A stretch of 64,000 nucleotides of DNA from Pelotalea chapellei (GTDB lineage: Bacteria; Desulfobacterota; Desulfuromonadia; Geobacterales; Pseudopelobacteraceae), in the NCBI RefSeq assembly GCF_018531195.1, contig NZ_JAHDYS010000017.1:1-64000 (forward strand), in the 5' to 3' direction. This document shows positions 16,994 to 23,878 of this stretch, one piece after another. The notes beneath the pieces were generated by a model. It had not been told where the DNA came from. It saw only the letters and a list, made by a program, of their open reading frames with translations, and did not search any database. The position numbers and the translations under genes were made by a program. Position 1 is the stretch's first letter; each line of letters opens with the position of its first letter.

Positions 16994-17764
16994 ATGAACC
17001 GCACAATCCGGAAAATCCCCATCCTCCTTCTCTCTATGTTGTTTCTTCTGCCGCTGAATTGCCTGGCCAAAGACGATGCTCCGCGGATCCTCTTTGACCA
17101 GGGCCACAACCAGCGTTTTCTGATCGGAGAGAAAGGTGAACTGCAGCTTTCCAAACTGGCCGATACAGTCCGGAAACAGGGAGCCCAGGTGAATTCAACC
17201 ACTTCTCCCCTGAGTAATGAAACACTCGGCAACTGTGAGGCGCTCGTCATCTCAGGCCCCTTTGCAGAGTTGACCTCCGAAGAAAGCGATGCTGTGCTCC
17301 ATTTCTTGGAACGCGGCGGCCGGCTGGCTGTAATGCTGCACATAGGACAGCCGGTTGCCGGCCTGCTCGCCCGGTTGAATGTCGAACATTCCAATGCGGT
17401 ATTGCATGAGCGCCGGAACATCCTCGACATGGACATCAACTTCACGATAAACGATCTGAAGAAAAATCCTCTGTTCAACGGTATCAGCCAGTTTTCCGTC
17501 TATGGGGCCTGGGCGCTCAATCCAGGTCCCGGCTCAACCGCCATTGCCAGCACCTCGCCGGAAAGCTGGGTTGATCTGAATGGCGACAAGACTTTTTCAA
17601 AGGATGACGCCAACGGTCCTTTTGCCCTGGTTGTTTGGGGAAACAAAGGGAAAGGCAGTTTCATCATTTTTGGTGATGATGCGATTTTTCAAAACCGGTT
17701 CCTCGATAAGAACAATGCCGCGCTTGCCGTTAATCTTGCCGCCTGGCTGGCACACAAAAATTGA
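16994..17764 (+). CDS. Secreted DUF4350 (GATase-like fold) protein
   Basis: A 256-residue protein with a signal peptide (cleavage after NCLA near 27). The body resembles DUF4350, a class I glutamine amidotransferase-like fold lacking the catalytic Cys. Recognisable elements are PRILFDQGHNQRF, CEALVISGPFAELTSEE, FLERGGRLAVML and the C-terminal GKGSFIIFGDDAIFQNRFL followed by NAALAVNLAAWL. Such proteins often bind sugars or nucleotides, but the role is unknown. The ATG at 16994 is preceded by TGGAGG. The next gene, a secreted helix-hairpin-helix protein, starts 56 bases later. Confidence 0.75.
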   Translation: MNRTIRKIPILLLSMLFLLPLNCLAKDDAPRILFDQGHNQRFLIGEKGELQLSKLADTVRKQGAQVNSTTSPLSNETLGNCEALVISGPFAELTSEESDAVLHFLERGGRLAVMLHIGQPVAGLLARLNVEHSNAVLHERRNILDMDINFTINDLKKNPLFNGISQFSVYGAWALNPGPGSTAIASTSPESWVDLNGDKTFSKDDANGPFALVVWGNKGKGSFIIFGDDAIFQNRFLDKNNAALAVNLAAWLAHKN

Positions 17765-17820
17765 CACATTGGATATCTGGCGATATAAGGCTATTAATTA
17801 ACCTTAAAAGGAGAATCATC

Positions 17821-18261
17821 ATGAAAAAAAGCTTCGTCAGATCCGCCCTCGCAGCAGTAGCCCTCATCATGTCAGCGAGCCTCGCCATGGCCGTGGACAC
17901 AACAACCAAAATGCCTGACGTGAAAGGTGCAGCAAAAGCCACTGCAGACAGCGCCAAAACAGGTGCCAAATCTACAGCCGACACAGCCAAGGGCAGTGCC
18001 AAGGGTGCTGCAGCCGATGCCAAGGCAACTGCAACCGACACCAAAGACAAAGCTAAAGCCGCCGCAACCGCTAAAGTGGTTGACATCAATACCGCCACTG
18101 CAGCCGAGTTGAAAGCTGTCCCCGGCATTGGCGACACTTACGCATCCAAGATCGTTGCTGGCCGCCCCTATGCCAACAAGGCTCAGCTCAAGTCCCGCAA
18201 CATCCTTCCTGCGCCTGTGTATGAGAAGGTCAAGGACCTGATCGTAGCCAAGAAAAAATAA
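17821..18261 (+). CDS. Secreted ComEA-like helix-hairpin-helix protein with Ala/Lys-rich repeats
   Basis: A 146-residue exported protein: signal peptide (MKKSFVRSALAAVALIMS, cleavage after AMA near 24), a low-complexity helical region (about 30-85), and a C-terminal helix-hairpin-helix DNA-binding domain (about 87-142). The HhH part reads VDINTATAAELKAVPGIG then IVAGRPYANKAQL, closely like ComEA, which captures DNA in the periplasm. The middle is an 11-residue-like pattern of A, K, T, D and G (AKATADSAKTGAKS) resembling LEA-type repeats, so it is probably a flexible or amphipathic helix. A strong ribosome site AGGAGAATC and a terminator bracket it as a single unit. Confidence 0.83.
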   Translation: MKKSFVRSALAAVALIMSASLAMAVDTTTKMPDVKGAAKATADSAKTGAKSTADTAKGSAKGAAADAKATATDTKDKAKAAATAKVVDINTATAAELKAVPGIGDTYASKIVAGRPYANKAQLKSRNILPAPVYEKVKDLIVAKKK

Positions 18262-18287
18262 ATTCATAGCCGCATACCTGAACCACC

Positions 18288-18319
18288 GGGACATCCAGTA
18301 ATGGGTGTCCCTTTTTTTG
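18288..18319 (+). terminator. Intrinsic terminator after the HhH gene
   Basis: GGGACATCC pairs with GGGTGTCCC across a short loop, followed by seven T residues. It ends the plus-strand transcript just before the promoter region of the next kinase. Confidence 0.85.
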
Positions 18320-18408
18320 TGCCTCGTTCGACTGCGGCGCCTAAAACTGCTCTCTCGCCAATCACGCATCTTCAATGATAGTATTAGAGCACAGCCAGGA
18401 GGTGCGTC

Positions 18409-20145
18409 ATTCAAGGTTTTCCACTTCTGATACGCCTGATTACCATATTCTGTTTTGCCTTCCCACTCGCAACTGCCGCGCAGGAAGCGCCGAAAGAGAA
18501 GAACGTGGTGCTTGTCGGCGGAGACCAAAGCTACCCCCCATACGAATTCATCGACAAGGATGGCAATCCGACCGGCTATAATGTCGAGCTGACCAGGGCC
18601 ATCGCCAGGGTCATGGGCCTGAATGTCGAGGTCAGGCTGGGTACATGGGCGGAAATGCGCAACGCCCTGCTAAGCGGCAGGATCGATGCGCTGGAGGGGA
18701 TGTCATACTCGGCTGAACGCGCCCTGACCATTGATTTCTCACCACCGCACACCATTGTGCATCATTCATTTTTTGCCCGCAAAGGCGTGGCTACACTTCC
18801 CACTCTGGCCAACCTGCGCAACAAGGAAGTCATTGTACTTAATCACGGAATCATGCAGGAGTTTCTCCGTGATCAGAACAGCGGGGCACGCATCGTGACC
18901 GCCGAGACCCATGCCGACGTGTTGCGCCTGCTGGCGGCTGGAAAGCACGATTATGCCCTGATGGCCAAACTGCCCGGGCTCTACCTGATCCGCGAACTGG
19001 GGCTCTCCAACCTGGAAGCAGTGGGAGATCCGGTTTCGGCCCAGGATTACTGCTTTGCCGTGGCCAAGGGAAATTCGGCTCTACTGGCCCGCTTCGGCGA
19101 AGGACTGGCTATTCTCAAGAACAGCGGAGAATACCAGCAGATCTACAACAGATGGCTGGGAGTGCTCGAGCCGCGTGGGATCACCTGGCAGCAGGCGGCC
19201 AAGTACGGGGCGATCATAATAGTGCCGCTGATCCTGCTCCTGGGGGGCATGGCCCTCTGGTCGCGGACCCTGCACCGTGAAGTGGCCCTGCGCACCGCAG
19301 AGCTGTCCCAGGAAGTGGCCGAGCGGCGCCACGCCGAAGAAGAGCTGCGCAGCCAACAACAGCAGCTGGTCCAGGCCGACAAGATGGCGGCGCTGGGGGT
19401 ACTGGTTTCGGGAGTGGCCCATGAGGTCAACAACCCCAATGGACTTATTCTGCTGAATATGCCGGTGGTGATGGAGGCCTTCCAGGATGCGGAACCGATT
19501 CTGGAGGAATATTACCGGAAGCATGGCGATTTCGACTTTGCGGGACTGCGGTATTCACGCATGCGGGAGGCGCTGCCGCGCCTGATGAGCCAGATGCTGG
19601 AGGGCTCGAGAAGGGTCAAGGGTATCGTGGAGGACCTGAAAGATTTTGCCCGCCAGCCGGTTGCGGAACAGAGTGGAGACCTGGACCTGAACGAGACGGT
19701 CCGCGCAGCCCTGCGGCTGCTCTCCAACCTGATCGAGAAGAGTACCGAACACTTCAGCGTCGAGTATGGCGAGTCGCTGCCTCAGGTACGGGGGGCCGCC
19801 CAGCGCATCGAGCAGGTGGTGGTCAACCTGGTGATGAACGCCTGCCAGGCCCTCCCCTCGCCGGATCGGGGGGTGGCGCTACGCACCTTTCAGGATAAGG
19901 ATACTAACTGCATCATTCTGGAGGTGCGGGATGAAGGTATCGGCATCCCGGCGGAAAACCTTTCCCGGCTGACCGATCCGTTTTTCACCACCAAGCGTGA
20001 GACCGGCGGCACCGGCCTTGGCCTCTCCATTTCAACCGGTATCGTCAAGGAACACAACGGTACCCTCGAATTCGATTCCACGCCCGGCCTGGGCACCACG
20101 GTCCGGCTGAGCCTGCCGATCCCCGTCAAGGAGTCTGCCCCATGA
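18409..20145 (+). CDS. Sensor histidine kinase with periplasmic SBP_bac_3 domain, probable AUU start
   Basis: A membrane sensor kinase of about 578 residues. The first in-frame ATG/GTG/TTG-type codon is the GTG at 18505, already inside the solute-binding domain. Upstream in frame is a signal peptide (QGFPLLIRLITIFCFAFPLA, then TAAQ), whose first possible start is an ATT at 18409, six bases after a perfect AGGAGG; the frame is closed by TAG at 18385. The SBP_bac_3 domain spans about 33-255, a transmembrane helix about 265-283, the H-box VAHEVNNPNGL near 338, then N-box VVNLVMNACQA, G1 DEGIGI and G2 GTGLGLS. It overlaps its sigma54-activator partner by ATGA. Confidence 0.85.
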   Translation: MQGFPLLIRLITIFCFAFPLATAAQEAPKEKNVVLVGGDQSYPPYEFIDKDGNPTGYNVELTRAIARVMGLNVEVRLGTWAEMRNALLSGRIDALEGMSYSAERALTIDFSPPHTIVHHSFFARKGVATLPTLANLRNKEVIVLNHGIMQEFLRDQNSGARIVTAETHADVLRLLAAGKHDYALMAKLPGLYLIRELGLSNLEAVGDPVSAQDYCFAVAKGNSALLARFGEGLAILKNSGEYQQIYNRWLGVLEPRGITWQQAAKYGAIIIVPLILLLGGMALWSRTLHREVALRTAELSQEVAERRHAEEELRSQQQQLVQADKMAALGVLVSGVAHEVNNPNGLILLNMPVVMEAFQDAEPILEEYYRKHGDFDFAGLRYSRMREALPRLMSQMLEGSRRVKGIVEDLKDFARQPVAEQSGDLDLNETVRAALRLLSNLIEKSTEHFSVEYGESLPQVRGAAQRIEQVVVNLVMNACQALPSPDRGVALRTFQDKDTNCIILEVRDEGIGIPAENLSRLTDPFFTTKRETGGTGLGLSISTGIVKEHNGTLEFDSTPGLGTTVRLSLPIPVKESAP

Positions 20146-21551
20146 GCGTCACCCTCTACCCTTCTTTCAGCATCCTTCTGGTGGATGACGAGCCGGACTG
20201 GCTTTATTCCATGGGCATCAGCCTGGAGCGTGCCGGCATCAACAATATCCTGACCTGCAGCGACAGCCGTGCAGTGATGAAGATGCTGGCGGACAACCCG
20301 GTGGGCATCGTGCTGCTCGACCTGACCATGCCGCACCTCTCCGGCCAAGAGCTGCTGGGCATGATCGCCGAGGAGCATCCCGGGGTGACAGTGATCATCG
20401 TCAGCGGCCTTAATCAGTTGGAAACTGCAGTCGCCTGCATGCGGGGCGGAGCTTTTGACTACTACGTCAAGACTTCCGAGGAAGAGCGCATCATCAAAGG
20501 CGTCAAGCGCGCTGTACGGGAACAGGAACTTCAGCGGGAAAACCGGGAGCTGCGCACCCGTTTTCTCTATGACCGGCTGGAACATCCCGAGGCCTTCAGC
20601 AACATCATAACCGGCGACAAGGGTATGCGTTCCATCTTCCAGTACATCGAGGCGGTGGCGGTCAGCTCACAGCCTATTCTGGTCACCGGGGAAAGCGGCG
20701 TAGGCAAGGAGCTGGTCGTAGCTGCACTGCACAAGCTGAGTCGACGCAAGGGGGAACTGGTGGCGGTGAACGTAGCCGGCCTGGACGACACCATGGTTGC
20801 CGACACACTCTTTGGCCATCTGAAAGGGTCCTACACCAGCGCCGGCGAAGCTCGCGGCGGCATGATTGAACAGGCCGGAGAAGGCACCCTTTTTCTGGAC
20901 GAAATCGGCGACCTGAGCCTGGCCTCCCAGGTCAAGCTGCTGCGCCTGCTGCAGGAGGGTGAATACTATCCCATCGGCAGCGACCGTCCCCGGCGGATGC
21001 GGGCCAGGGTCGTGGTGGCCACCCACCAGGAACTGGCCGACCGGCAGGCGGCAGGACAGTTCCGCAAGGATCTCTTTTACCGTTTGCGGGCGCACCACCT
21101 GCACATCCCCCCCCTGCGCAAGCGCAAGGGTGATATCCCGCTGCTTGTTGACCACTTTCTCGAGGAGGCTTCGCGGGAGTTCGGCAAGAAGAAGGCCACC
21201 GTACCCAAGGAGTTGGCCATCCTCCTTTCCACCTACGACTTCCCCGGCAATGTGCGCGAACTGAAGGCCATGGTCTACGATGCGGTCAGCTTTCACCAGG
21301 GGGGTGTGCTCTCCATGGAAGCCTTCATTCGGGCCATTGGCGGACGACCGGCGGAAGCGCTTGTGGAGCGGGATGCCGACCCATCCTCCAATCCCTTCTT
21401 CGCTATGGAGCGGCTGCCCGGTTTCAGCGATGCCATCGAGCTGCTGGTGAGCGAAGCGATCCGGCGGGCCGAAGGAAACCAATCCATCGCCGCCCGCCTG
21501 CTAGGAGTCAGCCAGTCCGCTCTCAGCAAACGGCTCAAGCCGAAGTCGTAG
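20142..21551 (+). CDS. NtrC-type sigma54-dependent response regulator
   Basis: A 469-residue regulator: receiver (1-120; Asp in IVLLDLTMPHLSG, near 57), AAA+ sigma54-activating domain (about 145-380; Walker A GESGVGKE, Walker B GTLFLDEIGDL), and a C-terminal Fis-type HTH (NQSIAARLLGVSQSALSKRL). The sigma54-contact loop, GAFTGA in most activators, reads GSYTSA here; the key Thr is kept, but the loop is unusual. It is coupled to the upstream kinase by a four-base overlap. The next gene, a DcuB-like transporter, carries a sigma54-type promoter, so it is the likely target. Confidence 0.92.
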   Translation: MSVTLYPSFSILLVDDEPDWLYSMGISLERAGINNILTCSDSRAVMKMLADNPVGIVLLDLTMPHLSGQELLGMIAEEHPGVTVIIVSGLNQLETAVACMRGGAFDYYVKTSEEERIIKGVKRAVREQELQRENRELRTRFLYDRLEHPEAFSNIITGDKGMRSIFQYIEAVAVSSQPILVTGESGVGKELVVAALHKLSRRKGELVAVNVAGLDDTMVADTLFGHLKGSYTSAGEARGGMIEQAGEGTLFLDEIGDLSLASQVKLLRLLQEGEYYPIGSDRPRRMRARVVVATHQELADRQAAGQFRKDLFYRLRAHHLHIPPLRKRKGDIPLLVDHFLEEASREFGKKKATVPKELAILLSTYDFPGNVRELKAMVYDAVSFHQGGVLSMEAFIRAIGGRPAEALVERDADPSSNPFFAMERLPGFSDAIELLVSEAIRRAEGNQSIAARLLGVSQSALSKRLKPKS

Positions 21552-21597
21552 CAGACAAAATGTGTTAGGAGTGCCAGGCAGTGTTGCCTCAAAGTAG

Positions 21598-21637
21598 CCT
21601 CAATCTCCCCTCCCGCACGGGGAGGGGGAGATTGAGT
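21598..21637. terminator. GC-rich hairpin after the response regulator
   Basis: CTCAATCTCCCC and GGGGGAGATTGAG form a long stem around a short GC-rich inner hairpin. No T-run follows on the plus strand, so it may stabilise the RNA end rather than terminate on its own. Confidence 0.45.
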
Positions 21638-21718
21638 GCCGAAGTTGTCGTGCAAATCTTAATTCTGTATCAATGCCAATCCCTCCCCCTTGACGGGGGG
21701 CTGAAGTGCTAGGAAACC

Positions 21719-21811
21719 AAGAGCTTCCTTCATACGTTTGCCAGAGAACTGCGCAATAACACTACAGACGTAGAGCGCATTCTCTGGCGTCATTTAAGAA
21801 GCAGACGACGC
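21719..21811 (+). pseudogene. DUF559 endonuclease-like N-terminal fragment
   Basis: Frame translation gives KSFLHTFARELRNNTTDVER followed by ILWRHLRSRR. This is the characteristic N-terminus of DUF559 (Vsr-like) proteins, whose usual form is FARxLRxNxTxAExxLWxxLRxR. The similarity stops at about 21811 and no open frame continues, so it is a decayed remnant. Confidence 0.6.
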
Positions 21812-21819
21812 CCCCAAAA

Positions 21820-21929
21820 GGGGTATGCCCACCGGAATAGTATTCCTCTCGGCATACCTCATCTAACCACCTGTAATTCCGCAGTTTAACACCACACACT
21901 CGCCACAAATTTTCCATCCGTCATACCCC
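21820..21929. promoter_or_regulatory. Inverted half-sites, candidate activator-binding region
   Basis: GGGGTATGCC (21820-21829), GGCATACC (21851-21858) and CATACCCC (21922-21929) are related half-sites, the first two forming a 37-bp inverted repeat with an inner GGAAT/ATTCC pair. They lie 60-170 bases upstream of the sigma54-type promoter, the usual distance for an NtrC-like activator. Binding is inferred. Confidence 0.4.
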
Positions 21930-21989
21930 TTTCCGTCAACATCCACGCAATTATTTCCGTAAAATCAGCGTATTACATATTCCCTCCTT

Positions 21990-22005
21990 TTGGCATTTTC
22001 AATGC
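21990..22005 (+). promoter_or_regulatory. Sigma54-type promoter of the dcuB-like gene
   Basis: TTGGCA (21990-21995) and ATGCT (22001-22005) place the GG and GC dinucleotides exactly ten bases apart, as the sigma54 -24/-12 consensus requires. The predicted start of transcription is near 22016, leaving a leader of about 55 bases. The gene just upstream encodes a sigma54 activator. Confidence 0.65.
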
Positions 22006-22070
22006 TAATGAGAATGTCGATTAACGACCCCTGTGGGGGATTTCTGAAAGATGAAAAAGGAGTAGGCAAC

Positions 22071-23696
22071 ATGTTTTGGATCGAGTTCGCGGTGGTACTG
22101 GCTGCAATCTTTATTGGTGCCCGTCTGGGGGGCGTTGGCCTTGGGGTCATGGGAGGTCTCGGACTGGCTGTTCTGACCTTTATCTTTCATCTGCAGCCGA
22201 CCGCTCCTCCCATCGACGTCATGTTGATGATCACGGCGGTGGTAACCGCAGCCGGCGTGCTGCAGGCGGCCGGAGGGCTGGATTACCTGGTCAGCCTGGC
22301 GGAGAAAATTCTGCGCAACAACCCTGACCGGATCACCTTTTTCGGTCCGCTGGTGACTTACTTCTTCACCCTCTTTGCCGGCACCGGCCATGTCGCTTAC
22401 TCGGTGCTGCCGGTGATTGCCGAGGTGGCCCGTGAAACCGGAGTTCGCCCCGAACGCCCCATGTCCATCTCCGTAATCGCTTCCCAGCAGGCCATCACCG
22501 CCAGCCCCATCGCAGCGGCTACCGTGGCCCTGCTTGGGCTACTGGGAGGTTCTGCGGCCAAGTTCGGCTTCAATGTCGAATTGATCGACATCCTCAAGGT
22601 CTGTATTCCTTCCACGCTGATCGGCGTGCTGCTTGCCGCCTTCGTATCCAACAAACTGGGCAAGGATCTGGACAAGGATCCCGCCTACCAGCAGCGTGTG
22701 AAAGAGGGTCTGGCCCCTGCACCCCACACCACAAGCATTTCGGTAACAGCCAAAAGCTTTCCGGCCACCGCCAAAATTGCAGTTGGGCTCTTCATGCTGG
22801 GCACCCTGCTGGTGGTCCTGTTCGGCTCTTTCCCACAGATGCGCCCGGAATGGAGCACAGGCAGCGACACCAGGATCAGCCACATCGTGGTAAAGAGCGA
22901 GGCCGAGGCCAAGGATGTGCTGGCACAGCTGAAGTCGGGCGGCAGTTTCTCGGATGTTGCCAAGCAGTGCTCCATCGACGCCACGTCGACCACCGGCGGC
23001 GATCTGGGCTGGCAGGCCAAGGGCAAGATGCTGCCTGAGTTCGAGAAAGCCTGTGCCAAACTGAAAAAAGCGGGTGATCTGACCGAGGTGGTCAAGACCC
23101 CCTTCGGATATCACATCGTCAAATTTGACGAGAAACGTCCCGCCCAAGCCAAAGAAAAAATGGGCATGCCCCACGTTATCGAGATTGTGATGCTGACCAT
23201 CGCCGCACTGATGCTATTGATCTGCAAGGTCAAGATCTCCACCATAACCGAGGGGAGCGTTTTTATCGCCGGCATCCAGGCAGTCATCGCCATCTTCGGC
23301 ATCGCCTGGATGGGGGACACCTTCTTCCAGGGCAACATGGAACTGTTGAGCGGCTCGATCAAAAGCATGGTCACCACCGCACCCTGGCTGTTCGCCTTCG
23401 CCCTGTTCGTGCTTTCGATCCTGCTCTACAGCCAGGCCGCCACGGTGCGAGCCCTCATGCCGCTCGGCATCAGCCTCGGTATTCCGGCCCCCTTTCTGAT
23501 CGCCATGTTTCCGGCAGTCAACGGCTATTTCTTCATCCCCAACTATCCGACCATCGTGGCCGCCATCAACTTCGATCGCACCGGCACGACCGGTATCGGC
23601 AAGTATGTGCTTAACCACAGCTTCATGATACCGGGGCTGGTGGCGACGTTCAGCTCCATCGGCATTGGTTTCTTGCTGGTCAAGTTCATGTTCTGA
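22071..23696 (+). CDS. dcuB: DcuA/DcuB-type C4-dicarboxylate transporter with inserted parvulin domain
   Basis: An inner-membrane transporter of 541 residues, about 100 longer than E. coli DcuA/DcuB, which exchange fumarate, malate, aspartate and succinate in anaerobic growth. The N-terminal half (FWIEFAVVLAAIFIGARLGG, FAGTGHVAYSVLPVIAE, SQQAITASPIAAA) and the C-terminal half (GIAWMGDTFF, then FPAVNGYFFIPNYPT) are typical. Between two membrane segments, residues about 267-353 form a parvulin (PpiC/rotamase) domain: ISHIVV with His 271, GGSFSDVAKQCS, GGDLGW, MLPEFEKA and GYHIVKF with His 348. The ATG at 22071 follows AAGGAG. A sigma54-type promoter and an adjacent two-component system suggest regulated expression. 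Confidence 0.9.
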   Translation: MFWIEFAVVLAAIFIGARLGGVGLGVMGGLGLAVLTFIFHLQPTAPPIDVMLMITAVVTAAGVLQAAGGLDYLVSLAEKILRNNPDRITFFGPLVTYFFTLFAGTGHVAYSVLPVIAEVARETGVRPERPMSISVIASQQAITASPIAAATVALLGLLGGSAAKFGFNVELIDILKVCIPSTLIGVLLAAFVSNKLGKDLDKDPAYQQRVKEGLAPAPHTTSISVTAKSFPATAKIAVGLFMLGTLLVVLFGSFPQMRPEWSTGSDTRISHIVVKSEAEAKDVLAQLKSGGSFSDVAKQCSIDATSTTGGDLGWQAKGKMLPEFEKACAKLKKAGDLTEVVKTPFGYHIVKFDEKRPAQAKEKMGMPHVIEIVMLTIAALMLLICKVKISTITEGSVFIAGIQAVIAIFGIAWMGDTFFQGNMELLSGSIKSMVTTAPWLFAFALFVLSILLYSQAATVRALMPLGISLGIPAPFLIAMFPAVNGYFFIPNYPTIVAAINFDRTGTTGIGKYVLNHSFMIPGLVATFSSIGIGFLLVKFMF

Positions 23697-23748
23697 CAAG
23701 CTACTGCGGGGCCAATCTGCGGCGTTGCCGCTCACTCAAAATCTCAAC

Positions 23749-23842
23749 GTACCAAGGGGTACGCCTCGGCCTTTCGTTCGCTTGCGCTTCAGGCCCTGTG
23801 GGTCCTTGCATCTCGGCCTCTTTAGGCCCTTTGGGTCCTCGC
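23749..23842. repeat. Intergenic repeat: palindrome plus 19-bp direct repeat
   Basis: GTACC-AAGG-GGTAC (23749-23762) is followed by two copies of a 19-mer (23791-23809 and 23824-23842: AGGCCCTGTGGGTCCTTGC with two differences). The flanking GCGGCGTTGCCGC and CTCAACGTACC words resemble a recurrent Geobacter intergenic repeat. Confidence 0.5.
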
Positions 23843-23878
23843 GACGCTTGTTAACAAACTGCTAAAAAAGGAATAGCC

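Larger units (their letters stand above)
21552..22070. other. Regulatory and remnant-bearing intergenic region
   Basis: These 519 bases hold, in order, a GC-rich hairpin (21598-21637), a DUF559-like gene fragment (about 21719-21811), paired GGTATGCC-type half-sites (21820-21929), and a sigma54-type promoter (21990-22005) 66 bases before the dcuB-like ATG. Confidence 0.6.
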
